Made by a program: the position numbers and the translations under genes
Source of the DNA: Phenylobacterium sp. J367
GTDB lineage: Bacteria; Pseudomonadota; Alphaproteobacteria; Caulobacterales; Caulobacteraceae
Length of the DNA stretch: 64,000 bases
Assembly: GCF_024699985.1 (NCBI RefSeq)
Contig: NZ_JAJONA010000001.1
Span: 2,920,501 to 2,984,500, forward strand
Direction: 5' to 3'
Notes under the pieces: generated by a model
What the model was told of the DNA's origin: nothing
What the model saw: only the letters and a program-made list of their open reading frames with translations
Database searches by the model: none
Shown here: positions 30,773 through 41,177 of the stretch, piece by piece
Layout of the letters: every line of letters starts with the position of its first letter
How positions within the stretch are numbered: position 1 is the stretch's first letter

Positions 30773-32028
30773 GTCTTGCGGGGGCCGCTGGTGGGGGATG
30801 TCCTTGAAGGCGACGGTCTTGTCCACGCGGATGTCGCCGGGCAGGCCGAGCACGCGCTCGGCGATGATGTTGCGCAGGATCTCGTCCGAGCCGCCCTCGA
30901 TCCGGGTGGCGGGCGAGCGCATCAGCATGGCCTGGAACCGGGCGTCCATGGGGCTGTCGGGGCCCTCGACCACGCCGCCATGACCCTGCAGGTCGAGGGC
31001 GAACATCGCCAGCTCCTGCATCGTCGCGCCGGCGACCAGCTTGCCGATGGAGTTCTCGGGACCGGGGTCTGACCCTTGGAGAGGGCGGTGATCGCGCGCA
31101 TGCCGGTGTACTTCAGCCCGCTCTGCCGGACGGCGAAGCGGGCGAGCTGCGAGCGGACGGCGCTGTCGTCTACCGCCGGCCGGCCGTCGATCTCGGCCTC
31201 CATGCAGAACCGGAACAGCTCCGGGAAACCGGTGGACATGCCCGAGCCGATGGACAGCCGCTCGTTCATCAGGGTGGTGAGCGACACCTCCCACCCTGGC
31301 CCACCGCACCCAGACGCTGGGCGTCGGGGATGCGGACGTCGGTGAAATAGACCTCGTTGAAGCCGGACTGGCCGTTGGCCTGGCGGATCGGCCGGATCTC
31401 CACGCCGGGGCAATCCATGCGCAGGAAGAACATGGTCAGGCCCTTGTGCTTGGGCACGTCAACGTCGGTCCGGGTGATCAGCAGGCCCCACTGGGAGTGC
31501 TGGGCGCCGCTCGTCCAGATCTTCTGGCCGGACACGATCCAGTCTCCCGAGCCGTCGTCGGCGGGGGTGGCCCTGGTCCGCAGGCCGGCAAGGTCGGAGC
31601 CGCCGGCCGGCTCCGAGAACAGCTGGCACCAGATCTCCTCGCCGGACGCCAGCGGCGGCAGCAGCGCGCGCTTCTGCTCTTCCGCGGCCCAGGCCATCAC
31701 CGTGGGGCCGCACATGCCGTGCCCAATGATGAACGGGGGCGCCGAGCGCGCCGTAGACGCCCTCCTCCTGCCCCCAGATGACCCGCTCGATCGGGCTCGC
31801 CGCGGCCCCGCCATAGGCCTTCGGCCAGTGCAGGCAGGCCCAGCCGGCGTCCGCCTTCTTCTTCTGCCAGGCCTTGGCCGCGGCCAGCGGATCCACGCTC
31901 TCGACCCCCATCGAAGCGAAGCCGGCCCGCTTCAGCTCCGGCTCCAGCGCCTTCGGCGCATTGGCGTCGATCCAGGCCCGGGCGCGGGCGCGGAAGGCGG
32001 CTTCTTCCGGGGTGTCGTCGAAGTCCAT
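30769..32028 (-). CDS. Acyl-CoA dehydrogenase 2, catalytic subunit type (four frameshifts)
   Basis: Acyl-CoA dehydrogenase of 419 residues after correction. The FAD/substrate domain reads QLFSEPAGGSDLAGL and GQKIWTSGAQHS. The C-terminal IEGGSDEI places a glutamate at the position of the catalytic base in medium-chain-type enzymes. Four one-base errors interrupt it: extra G in 31735-31739, a missing base near 31294-31296, a missing one in 31064-31067 and an extra one in 30793-30797. With them fixed, the protein ends IPTSGPRKT and its TAG lies at 30769-30771. It is 60 bases downstream of acyl-CoA dehydrogenase 3, which lacks the glutamate, so the pair probably forms an alpha2-beta2 enzyme as known for steroid side-chain degradation. 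Confidence 0.9.
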
Positions 32029-32088
32029 GAGCGTCTCCTCGGAGCGCCCTCCCCCGGAGGGCCCTCAATTCCTGTCTTGGTCGGGCCG

Positions 32089-33223
32089 TCAGGCCGCTTC
32101 GGTGTTTGCGGCGCGCATCCGCTCGATCAGGAGGCTCTCCCAGGTGGACTGCGAGCCCAGCGACAGGGCCAGCGCATTGGCCCGCCGGTAGAACAGGTGG
32201 CAGTCGAAGGCCCAGGTGAAGCCCATGCCGCCGTGCACCTGGATGTTGTTCTTCGCGCAGTGCTGGAAGGCCTCGCTCGCCGAGACGCGCGCGGTCGCGG
32301 CCGCGATCGGCAGCTCGGCCGCGCCCGTGGCCAGCGCCCAGGCGCCCATAATAGGCGTTGGAACGGGCCAGGGTGGCGGAGACGTACATGTCGGCCAGCA
32401 TGTGCTTGATCGCCTGGAACGAGCCGATCTGGCGGCCGAAGGCCATCCGCTCCAGCGCATAGTCGCGGGCCATCTCCAGCGCCCGGTCGGCGCCGCCGAG
32501 CTGCTCGAAGGCCGTCAGGATGGCCGCGCGGTCCATCACCTGGGAGGCGATGCGCCAGCCGTCGCCCTCCGCGCCCAGCGGTTCGGCCGGCGCGCGGTCG
32601 AAGGTCAGCTTCGCATGGCCGTGGGCCGGGTCGATGGTCTGGAGCGGCTCGCGGGTCACGCCGGGGCCGCGCAGGTCGACCAGGAACAGGGAGACGGCGG
32701 CCTCGCCCCGGCCCTTGCCGGAGCGGGCCGCGACCACCGCGAGATCGGCCCCGTATCCGTCGGGCACGGGGGACTTCACGCCGGAGAGATGTCCGTCGGT
32801 CACCGTGGCGTGGACCTTGTCGGCGGTCATCCGCCCGGCGCCCTCGACGAAGGCGAAGGTCCCCACCGCGTCGCCCGAGGCCAGACCCGGAAGCCGCGCC
32901 TGCTTCTGGGCCTCGGACCCCGCCTGCAGGAGGAACTCGGCCGCCAGATAGATGGACGAGGCCACGGGAACGGGCGCCAGCACCCGGCCCAGCTCCTCGG
33001 CCATAAGGCAGAGTTCCGTGTGGCCCAGGCCGACGCCGCCGTAGGCCTCGGGAATGGCGGCGCCGAGCACCCCCAGCTCGCCCAGGCCGCGGTAGAGCTG
33101 GCGGTCGAAGGGCTCGCCCCCCTCGAGCACGGCGCGGCCGACGCTCGGAGGGCACTTCTCGGTCAGGTAGCGCCGGACCTGGTACTGCAGCTGCTTCTGG
33201 TCGTCAGAGAAATCGAAGTTCAA
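32089..33223 (-). CDS. Acyl-CoA dehydrogenase 3, probable non-catalytic partner (one frameshift)
   Basis: Acyl-CoA dehydrogenase-like protein, 377 residues after correction. The start is a TTG at 33223 with GGGAGGT just upstream. The fold is complete: QLQYQVRRYLTEKCPP, GRQIGSFQAIKHMLADM and VHGGMGFTWAFDCHLF. Where the catalytic glutamate would sit, the sequence reads LGSQSTWESLL, with no suitable residue. One frame break lies at CCC 32345-32347 (three should be two), restoring NAYYGAWALATGAAEL. Heteromeric acyl-CoA dehydrogenases with one glutamate-bearing and one glutamate-lacking subunit are established in actinobacterial cholesterol catabolism; the following gene fits as the active partner. 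Operator-like site 6 is 39 bases upstream. Confidence 0.88.
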
Positions 33224-33261
33224 GAGCCACCTCCCTGCGAACGCGCTGCCCAGCCGTATCA

Positions 33262-33280
33262 GCCAAACGGTGGTTTGATA
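33262..33280. promoter_or_regulatory. Operator-like motif A, site 6
   Basis: GCCAAACGGTGGTTTGATA contains the inverted repeat CAAAC-GGTG-GTTTG and lies 39 bases before the TTG start of acyl-CoA dehydrogenase 3. Confidence 0.45.
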
Positions 33281-33326
33281 ACTCATCTTCTGCACCGGTG
33301 TCGACGGCGCGATCGTTAGACCGGGA

Positions 33327-33490
33327 GCGAGCCCGCTCACCGTGCAGCAGGTGATCGGCGACGGAAACTCCCAGTCGGCCTGTCGGCTGACGGCCTTCGT
33401 CAATGATCATCCGCAGCAGGCCACGGCCCATGACGCGTTCATCATCCATGCCGGCGTCGGCCGGACCACCAGCTACCCGGCCAGGGGGCT
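33327..33490 (+). pseudogene. Remnant of an alpha/beta-hydrolase-domain (Abhydrolase_10-like) gene
   Basis: In the 366-base gap between acyl-CoA dehydrogenase 3 and the PQQ enzyme, the plus strand encodes VQQVIGDGNSQSACRLTAF followed by VNDHPQQATAHDAFIIHAG. This resembles the nucleophile region (G-x-S-Q-S-A, then RLxxYxN and DGFLxH) of large esterase-like proteins of the alpha/beta hydrolase domain family. Neither an N- nor a C-terminal part could be found nearby; the frame shifts again after 33470 in a GGGGG run. It therefore looks like an internal scrap left by a deletion. Family assignment is from motif memory only. Confidence 0.4.
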
Positions 33491-33589
33491 TCGCCGTGAA
33501 CTCGCAGGACGCGGCGCCTCACTACTTCCTCATCCGCCGGCGGTCGATGACGAGGCGCTGAAGGCGCAGGCGCGGGCGGCGCCGGTTCC

Positions 33590-35621
33590 CTAAGCGGGGG
33601 CCGGCAGTTCGCGGGCGCGGGTCCGGAGATAGAAGCGGATGTCCTCGACGGTCTCTTCCGGCAGGTCGTCGAAGCGCGGCATGCCCTGGGTGAGCAGGGC
33701 GCCCTCCCTCACGATCGCGTGGAAGACGGAGCGGTCGGGGAGGCGCCGGACGCGCGCAGGTCGGGGGCCGCGCCGGCGGCGATGGCGTTCATCCCATGGC
33801 AGAGGTGGCAGGTCGATCGGTAGGCGGCCTTGCCGCGGGCCGACCGCGAAGGGTCGGGCGCGAAGCCGGGGTCGTCCGCCGCCGCCAGCGGGAGCGGGTC
33901 GGGCGAGGGGGGGAAGGGCGGCCTTGCCCCCGAGGGCGAAGGTCAGGACGCGGCGCTGCATGGTGCGGTAGTCGAGGTTGAAGGCCTGGTTGGTCCGGCC
34001 GAACACCGCGGCGCTGACGCCGAAGCCGGTCAGGACGGTGACATACTGCACGCCCCCGGCCTCGTAGGTGATCGGCGGCGCGATCACCGGGGCGCGGGCG
34101 TCGAACGACCAGAGGCGCCGGCCGGTCCGGGCGTCATAGGCGTTGAACAGCTGGTCCATCTGTCCCTGGAAGACCAGCCCGCCGCCGGTGGCGATGGCGC
34201 CGCCGCCCCACATGCCGGGAGTGTCGACCTGCCAGACCGCCTGCTGCCGGACGGGGTCCCAGGCGACCAGCCGGCTCCTGTCGCTGCCCGGCAGCTGCGG
34301 ATCGGAGCCGCCCTCGCCGCCGCCCATGATCACCGGCCGCTCGCTGACCGGCAGGTAGACGAGGCCGGTCCTCGGGCTGAACGCCATCGGCAGCCAGGGG
34401 TGGGCGCCGGTCGGCGCCGGCCAGAGCTCGAACGGCGCCTCACTGTATCTGCGGGCGGCGGGATTCTCGACCGGCCGGCCGGTGGCGAGGTCGATCCGCG
34501 TGGCCCAGGTCACCCTCGCGAAGGGTTCGGCCGAGATCAGCCGGCCGTTGGTCCGGTCCACCACGTAGAAGAAGCCGTTCTTCGGGGCGTGCAGGAGCAC
34601 CTTTCGGACCCGGCCGCCAAGGGCCAGGTCGGCGAGCTCGATGTCCATGGTGGCCGTGTAGTCCCAGCTCTCGCCGGGGTTCACCTGATAGTGCCACCTG
34701 TAGGCTCCGGTCTCGGCGTCCAGCGCGACGATCGAGGCGAGGAACAGGTTATCGCCCTTTCCCTGGCTGCGGATGCCATGGTCCTTCGGCTGGCCGTTCC
34801 CGACCCCGATCAGGACCGTGTCCAGCTCCGGGTCGTACGACATGGCGTTCCAGACGGTGCCGCCGCCCCCACCCTTCCACCATTCGCCGGACCAGGTCGC
34901 GGCCGCCATCGCCTGCGTCTCGTCCTCGAACCCCCTGGCGGGATCGCCGGGGACGGTGAAGAACCGCCACAGCTGCCGGCCCGTCGCCGCGTCGTAGCAG
35001 GTGACATAGCCGCGGGTCTTGCCGGCGTCGGCGCCGCCGTGGCCGATCAGCACCTTGTCGCGGAAGACCAGCGGCGCGCCGGTGATGTAGCGCTGGTCAT
35101 GCTTGCCGACCGTCATCGCGCTCCAGATCGGGCGTCCGCTGCGCGCGTCCAGGGCGATCAGCCGTCCGTCCTGGGTCCCGACGAAGATCCGCCCGTCCCG
35201 GTAGGCGAGCCCGCGGCTCCCCCAGCCGCGCCGCAGCTTCCAGCCGGCGGCCTCAGCGGTCCGGGGATCATGGCGCCACAGTTCCCGGCCGGTCGCGGCG
35301 TCCAGCGCCGTGACCACACTGTAGCCGGTGGCGGTGTAGACGACCCCCTCGTGGGCGACCGGCGCGGAGACGCTGTTGCCCGGGGGAAGGTCGTAGGACC
35401 AGGCGAGGCCGAGGCGGGCGACGTTGCCGGGGTCGATCCGCTGCAGGGGGCTGTAGTGCTGCGACCCGGGGGGTGCGGCCGTACGACGGCCAGTTCGCCG
35501 GGTCGGCCGACGCGCCGGCGTCGGCGGCGGCAGGCGCGCCGTTCTGGAGCGCGCACCCACCCAGGACGAGGAAGCTGGCCAGAGCCGCCGCGAACCTGTT
35601 CCGCCGCCTGGTACCCGCCAT
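33590..35621 (-). CDS. Lipoprotein PQQ-dependent dehydrogenase with C-terminal cytochrome c domain (three frameshifts)
   Basis: Quinohemoprotein dehydrogenase, 676 residues after correction. The N-terminus has a lipoprotein signal with lipobox LGGC (Cys23), so it is anchored in a membrane facing the periplasm. The eight-bladed propeller shows WPSYGRTPGSQHYSPL, repeated ALDAxTG blades, and NPGESWDYTATMDIELADL as in quinohemoprotein alcohol dehydrogenases. A C-terminal cytochrome c segment holds CHLCHG, and RFDDLPEETVEDIRFYLRT closes it. Frame breaks: an extra base in 35468-35473, an extra one in the seven-G run 33907-33913, and one missing at 33742-33743; the middle repair reveals the heme motif. 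It should oxidise an alcohol and pass electrons to the respiratory chain. Divergent from the PhyH operon. Confidence 0.9.
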
Positions 35622-35649
35622 CGCACCGTCCGCCCGCCGTTGACCATTC

Positions 35650-35665
35650 TACCGAACGGATGGTA
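35650..35665. promoter_or_regulatory. Operator-like motif A, site 7 (weak)
   Basis: TACCGAACGGATGGTA has symmetric TACC/GGTA ends and lies in the 94-base gap between the divergent PQQ enzyme and PhyH genes. It is a poorer match to the motif. Confidence 0.35.
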
Positions 35666-35715
35666 AATGAGAGAACGCCGGCCGCCTAGGGGCCGGTGCA
35701 GGGAGCCGCCACCGG

Positions 35716-36580
35716 ATGACCGCCCTCATGTCCCCCGGCCTGGCTCCGGCTTCCGCTGCCGGCGAGGACCTCTCGCGGTGCATCCGCGACATCACCGAGG
35801 CGGAGATCGTCACGTTCTGGGAGCAGGGCTGGGTCAGCGTCCCCAACTTCGTCGACCCCGAGCTCTGCGAGCGCGTGATCGCCCGCTACATGGACTGGAG
35901 CGGCCTGCGCTGGCGCGACTGGCCGCGGGATCCCGCCGACCAGAAGGCGTTCGTGGCCGCGATCGAGGGCGTGCTGAAGCGTCCCCGGGGCACGTTCGGC
36001 ATCCGCCAGGACGATCCGTGGATGTTCAACTATGTGACCCAGCGCAAGTTCGGCGAAGCTGCGGCGCGGTTCCTGAAGGTGCCGTCGATCAAGCCGCTCT
36101 CCGAGACCCTGCACGTCAAATATCCGGTGAGTTCCGGCCACAGCCGCCCGCTGGGCTGGCACCAGGATTTCCCGGCCCTGCCGATCGACCGGGCGGAGGC
36201 GGTACAGTTCTGGCTGGCGCTCGTGCCGATCACGACCGAGATGGGTCCGATGACCCATCTGACGGGTTCGCACCGCGAGATGCCCGGCGGCCGCCTGGTC
36301 GCCACCGAGGACGCCCGCGACATCTATCCCGAGCTCTGGGAGCGGCACACGCAGTCCACGCCCCGGCCACTGGCCCAGGGTGACGCGATCTTCCACCACT
36401 GCCTCACCTGGCACGCCTCGGGGGGTCAACCAGACCGACAAGGTGCGCTGGGCGATGTCGAGCTACCGCTTCTCCGGCCGCACGCGGTACACCGGCCAGC
36501 AGAACTTCAACACCGACAACCTGGGCCTCGTCCCGTACGAGACCTTCGACCATCCGAACTTCCCGACCGTCTATCCCTAG
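35716..36580 (+). CDS. Phytanoyl-CoA dioxygenase-family (PhyH) oxygenase (one frameshift)
   Basis: Fe(II)/2-oxoglutarate-dependent oxygenase, 287 residues after correction. The iron triad is probably His149-x-Asp151 (GWHQDFP) with His233 (TWHASG); the 2-oxoglutarate-binding Arg should be the one in [10 protein letters not shown]. The frame breaks at the G run 36420-36425 (six should be five), which gives [14 protein letters not shown]. PhyH enzymes hydroxylate alpha to an activated carboxylate or at other C-H positions; with the PQQ dehydrogenase and Mo hydroxylase beside it, stepwise oxidation of a side chain is plausible. ATG 35716 opens the operon; an in-frame ATG 12 bases later is an alternative. 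Confidence 0.85.
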
Positions 36581-36629
36581 CCGCGCCGCGGCCGGCGCGC
36601 CGCGAGCCGTCAGTCTCGAGGACCAGCCG

Positions 36630-37109
36630 ATGGGCGTCACGCTCTCCGTCAATGGCGTACGGCAGCAGGTGGACGCCGACCCGACAACGCCGCTCCTGTG
36701 GGTGCTGCGGGATCACCTGGGGCTCACCGGCACGAAGTACGGCTGCGGCGTCGCCCAGTGCGGCGCGTGCACGGTGCACGTCGACGGGGCCGCAGTCCGG
36801 TCCTGCCAGGCGCCCCTCGGCGCCCTCGAGGGCGTAAGCGTCACGACCATCGAAGGTCTGTCGCCGGATGGCGGGCACCCGCTGCAGGCGGCCTGGGTGG
36901 AGCTCAACGTCCCGCAATGCGGCTACTGCCAGACCGGCGTGCTGATGGCCGCGGCCGCGCTGCTGAAGGACAACCCTCGACCCTCGGACGCGGAGATCGA
37001 CGCGGCGATCACCAACATCTGCCGGTGCGGCAGCTATCTCCGGATCCGCGCCGGCATCCACCGCGCCGCGGACGCCCTGGGCGCCGGTCGGCCGGGCCGG
37101 CCGTCATGA
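36630..37109 (+). CDS. [2Fe-2S] small subunit of an IorA-type molybdenum hydroxylase
   Basis: A 159-residue iron-sulfur subunit of the xanthine-oxidase family, similar to isoquinoline 1-oxidoreductase alpha. The plant-type cluster is bound by Cys39, Cys44, Cys47 and Cys59, and the second cluster domain by Cys97, Cys100, Cys131 and Cys133. It passes electrons from the Mo centre of the following subunit to an outside acceptor; there is no FAD subunit in the operon. It has no signal peptide, and its stop overlaps the start of the large subunit by four bases (ATGA), so it would be exported only as a complex with the Tat-bearing large subunit. Confidence 0.92.
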   Translation: MGVTLSVNGVRQQVDADPTTPLLWVLRDHLGLTGTKYGCGVAQCGACTVHVDGAAVRSCQAPLGALEGVSVTTIEGLSPDGGHPLQAAWVELNVPQCGYCQTGVLMAAAALLKDNPRPSDAEIDAAITNICRCGSYLRIRAGIHRAADALGAGRPGRPS

Positions 37110-39332
37110 CCGGCGTCGTGAGCCTAAACCGCCGCGGCTTCGTGGTCAGCGTCCTGGCCGTCGGCGGCGGCATGTCGCTCGGCGTGGCCGGCGCCGTCGC
37201 GGCGGGCAGGGACGGGGCGGCCGGCGAGTTCTGCCCCTGGGTGACGATCGCGGCCGACGACACCGTGACCGTGCAGGTGCCGAGCCCGGAGGTCGGTAAC
37301 GGCGTGATGACCCAGTGCGCCATGACCGTCGCCGAGGAGCTGAACTGCGCCTGGCCGCACATCCGCGCCGAATCGGCCTCCGCCAACCGCAACTTCGCCC
37401 AGGGCCGGGTCTATTCCCGGACAGACCCGCGGCTCGGGTTCTTCGCGGGCCGCTCGACCTCGGAAGCCAAGCTGAAGCCGCTCCTGCAGGCCGGGGCCAG
37501 CGCGCGCGAGCGCCTGAAGGCGGCGGCGGGCCAGGTCTGGAAGGCGCCGGTCAGCGAGATCGAGGCGAAGGACAGCATCCTCACCCACAGGCCGAGCGGC
37601 CGGACGCTGCGCTATGGCCAGGTCGCCGGGCGTGCGGCCGGGGTCGTGCTGGACCGCGAGCCGGAGCCGAAGCCCCGCGCGGAGTGGACGCTGCTCGGCA
37701 GGGCCGTGCCGGGGAAGCTGAACAACGCCGCCATCGTGGAGGGCAAGGCCCAGTTCGGCATGGATGTGCGCCTGCCGGGGATGCTCTATGCGGCGCTCAT
37801 GCAGGCCCCGGTGCATGGCGGCCGGCTGAAGTCCTACGACTTCGAGGCGATCCGCAACCTCCCGGGCGTGCATGGGGTGGTGGTCGTCGACCCGTCCGAA
37901 CCGCGCTCGACTCTCCCCTTCGAGCCGCCCCCTGCCGATGGTCAACAGCGCGGCGCAGAGCGGCGTGGCGGTGCTGGCCGACCATTACTGGCAGGCGCGC
38001 ACGGCCCTGGAGGCGCTGCCGCTCGTCTGGGAGGACGGCCCCGGCGCGCAATGGCGATCCACCGAGCAGCTCTACGAGGCGGCGGCCCGGGCCTGCGAAA
38101 GGCCCGGCAACGTGCTGCTGAGCACCGGGCGCGCGCCGGAGGCGCTGGCGTCCGGCGAGGGCCCGCTCGTCGAGGGCGCCTACCTGACCCCCTACTGCGA
38201 CCATGTGAACCTGGAGCCGCTGAACGGCACGGCGCAGGTGACGGCGGACCGCGTCGACCTCTGGCACCCCTCGCAGCACTCGGAGGCGGCCTTCTGCGTC
38301 GCGGTTGAGGAGACCGGCATGGACCCCCGCAAGGTCCATGTTCACCCGACCTATGTGGGCGGGGGATTCGGCCGGCGCGTGTACGGCAACGACGTGCGGA
38401 TGGTGGTCGCCGTGGCGAAGAAGGCGAACGGCCGGCCCGTGCATGTGATCTGGTCGCGCGAGGAGAGCATGCGCCAGGGCCGCTACCGCCCGATGGAGGC
38501 GGCCAGGTTGACCGCCCGCCTGGACGCCGACGGCCTGCCCGGCGCCCTTCGGGCCAGGGCGGCCGGGGCGGGCTACAGCCTCACCGGGCTCAGCGACAGC
38601 GTCTACGCCACAGTGATCCCCAATGTGCAGATGGAGACGCACGCGCTGCCGATCCACCTGCTCACCGGGCCCTATCGCGGGCCCAGCTACAACTCGAACG
38701 CCTTCATCATCGAGAGCTTCATCGACGAGTGCGCGGCGGCGGCGAAACAGGATCCGCTCGAGTATCGCCTGCGCCTGCTCGCCGCCTGGCCCGATCCGCA
38801 TTGGGCCCACTGCCTGCGGGAGGTCGCCGCCCAGTCCGGCTGGGGCGAACCCCTCCCACGCGGGCAGGGCCGCGGCGTGGCGATCTCCAACTGGGCGGGG
38901 CGCGGCAAGCCCGGCGCGGGCACCACGGTGGCGGCGGTCGCGCGCGTCGAGGTCTCGAAGGCCGGCGAGCTCAGCGTCCGGCAGCTGGACCTGGCGTTCG
39001 ATCCGGGCAGCGTCATGAACCGGGACGGCGTTCTCGCCCAACTGGAGGGCGGGGCGATCTTCGGCCTGAACATGACCTTGAACGAGGAGCTGACAATCCG
39101 GGACGGCCGCGTCGTGGAGGGGAATTTCCACGAGTACCCGATGGTCCGCCTGGGCGATGTCCCGACGCTCAGGATCCACTTCGGCGGCGTGTCGAACGGC
39201 GAGCGGTTCAGCGAGACCGGCGAGCCTCCGGTGGGGCCGGTCGGGCCGGCCATCACCAATGCGATCTTCGCCGCGACCGGAAAGCGGGTCCGGCAGACGC
39301 CGCTCCGCAAGCAGGACCTCGCCTGGGCCTGA
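37106..39332 (+). CDS. Molybdopterin large subunit, IorB-type aldehyde/heterocycle oxidoreductase (one frameshift)
   Basis: Large subunit of the molybdenum hydroxylase, 741 residues after correction, of the IorB type with duplicated domains. The N-terminus carries a twin-arginine signal, [15 protein letters not shown], so the folded complex should work in the periplasm or on the membrane. Mo-pterin loops include GGGFGRR and [13 protein letters not shown]; the probable catalytic glutamate is Glu706 ([11 protein letters not shown]). The frame breaks in the C run 37928-37932 (five should be four), restoring [17 protein letters not shown]. It hydroxylates an N-heterocycle or oxidises an aldehyde; after an alcohol-oxidising PQQ enzyme, aldehyde to acid is a reasonable guess. 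Confidence 0.9.
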
Positions 39333-39338
39333 GGCGCC

Positions 39339-40696
39339 CTAGGCCGGCCGGTCCCGTGCGAGGAGCGGGCGCAGGGTGCGAAGCGCCAGGCGCAGGCAGA
39401 GGAACGACGCCAGCATGCCTCCGACCATCACGATCGAGAGGGCGGCCGGCAGCTTCTGCGGGTCGTGGAAGGCGAAGTCGGTGAGGCCGCCGATCAGCAT
39501 GGGCCCCAGCCCCTGCGAAAACATCGGGATGACCCCGATCAGGAGGCCGGTCAGGCGGCCGCGCATCTGGGCCGGCGAGACCAGCTGCAGGGTGGTCGCC
39601 AGATAGAGCGGATAGGGGACGACCAGCGCCAGGATCGCCCCGATCCCAAGCAGGAAGAGGCCGGGCGTCGCGGCCAGGAAGGTGAGGGCGGTCAGCGGCG
39701 CGGCGATCACCAGGATCCAGGTCAGGTAGCGGATCGCGGCGTCTCGCATGCCCCGGGCGTAGAGCCGGTCGACGAGCAGGCCCTGGGGGACGGTGAGCAC
39801 CGCCGCGATGGCCGCCAGGGTCCCGATCGGCGCGCCGTAACGCGTCGCGTCCCAGCCGTAGGCGCGTTGCATGAGGGTGGGCAGCCACGCCGCGAGCGCG
39901 CCGTTGGCGAGCGCCACGAAGGTGATGCCGAGCACCAGGGGCGCGAAGGCCCTGGCATGGCGCCGGATGAAGGCGATCGCCCCTTCCGCCTCGGTGGCCG
40001 CGGCGGCGCGCTGGGCGAGCGCCGCGCGCGGCGGCCGAAGGTGAGGGGCAACAGGCCGAGGACCAGACCGGGAGCGCCCACCAGGAAGAACACGATCTGC
40101 CAGGGCTCGAACCGCCCGCCGAAGGTCCCGGCGGCGTGGAGCACGCCGGCCGCGGCGATCGCGGCGGCGGCGACGAAGAAGGCGACGCTGGTGCCGGCCT
40201 TCGCGCCGGTATTGTAGAGGGCCAGGGCGCTGGCCAGGCTGCGGCGGGGAAAACGGTCCCCGATGAGCGCGTAGGCCGACGGGGTCAGCAGGGCCTCGCC
40301 CACGGCGATCAGCATCCGCGCCGCCACGAGGCCGATGGCGCTCGACGCCAGCCCGCAGGCCATGGTCATCAGGGACCAGAAGATCATCGCCCCGCCCACG
40401 ACCAGCCGGCGGTCGAAGCGGTCGACGATCCAGCCGGCCGGCAGCATGGCGAGCGAATAGGTGACCGCGAAGGCCGGCCCCAGCACGAGGCCCATCTGGA
40501 AATCGCTGAGCGAGAGCGACTGCTTCAGCGGGCCGACCAGGTGCGCGACGATCGTCCGGTCGACGTAGGACATCAGGTAGAAGGTGAAGAGGACGAAGAC
40601 CATCCACCAGGCGCCGGCTCCCGGCGCCGGGGGCGCTGGTGCGCCGCCTGGCCGGTCGGCGGGCCTCTCCCGGGCGTCGTCCGGCTGCGCGAGCAT
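39339..40696 (-). CDS. MFS transporter (one frameshift)
   Basis: Twelve-helix inner-membrane carrier, 452 residues after correction. The first helix reads [20 protein letters not shown], with the loop [11 protein letters not shown] between helices 2 and 3 and [18 protein letters not shown] after helix 4, as in the spinster/phthalate-type branch. The frame breaks near 40031-40035, where one base is missing in a CG repeat; repaired, it reads [20 protein letters not shown] precedes ATG 40696. It is convergent with the Mo subunit and divergent from the ferredoxin across operator-like site 8. Uptake of a carboxylate intermediate or efflux is possible; the substrate is unknown. Confidence 0.87.
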
Positions 40697-40753
40697 GCCG
40701 CCTCCTGTTTCGAGCCTGGTCTGCGGCCAGCCGTCTCACGACCGACCTGATCC

Positions 40754-40767
40754 ACCAACCGATTGGT
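40754..40767. promoter_or_regulatory. Operator-like motif A, site 8
   Basis: ACCAACCGATTGGT has perfect ACCAA/TTGGT arms around a CCGA centre. It lies in the divergent gap between the MFS carrier and the ferredoxin and probably serves both. Confidence 0.55.
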
Positions 40768-40838
40768 TGTCAAGCGCTGACGCGGCCAGTAGGGTGACCG
40801 GCCCCTTGGGGGACCGTCCGTCAGTTGCAGCAGGCGCC

Positions 40839-41159
40839 ATGGCCAGGATTACCTACATCGATCACGAGGGCGTCGCGCGAGTGGTCGACGCCAAGCCGGG
40901 GCTGAGCCTGATGGAGGCCGCCGTCCGCAACAATGTGCCCGGCATCGAGGCGGACTGCGGCGGGGCCTGCGCATGCGCCACCTGCCACGTCTATGTGGAG
41001 CCCGAGTGGGCCGAGCGGACCGGCCAGGCGTCGGCCATGGAGGCCTCAATGCTCGAGTTCGCCTCCGCGGTGGCGGAGACCAGCCGCCTATCGTGCCAGA
41101 TCCGCGTGACCGACGCGCTCGACGGGCTGGTCGTGCGGACCCCTGAAGACCAGTCCTGA
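40839..41159 (+). CDS. [2Fe-2S] ferredoxin, putidaredoxin type
   Basis: A 106-residue vertebrate-adrenodoxin/putidaredoxin-type ferredoxin. The cluster is bound by Cys40, Cys46, Cys49 (C-x5-C-x2-C in [13 protein letters not shown]) and Cys86 (LSCQI). It is the expected electron donor for the two P450s of the left part, although it lies far from both. No ferredoxin reductase is next to it; the only reductase in the window is at 46003, in the other regulon. The ribosome site is weak. It is transcribed away from the MFS gene under operator-like site 8. Confidence 0.92.
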   Translation: MARITYIDHEGVARVVDAKPGLSLMEAAVRNNVPGIEADCGGACACATCHVYVEPEWAERTGQASAMEASMLEFASAVAETSRLSCQIRVTDALDGLVVRTPEDQS

Positions 41160-41177
41160 GTGTCGCGGGGCGGCCGG

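Noticed and set aside
33830..35689. 619-codon plus-strand frame opposite the PQQ dehydrogenase
   Set aside because: Antisense shadow without recognisable domains; the minus strand shows lipobox, propeller and CHLCHG motifs.
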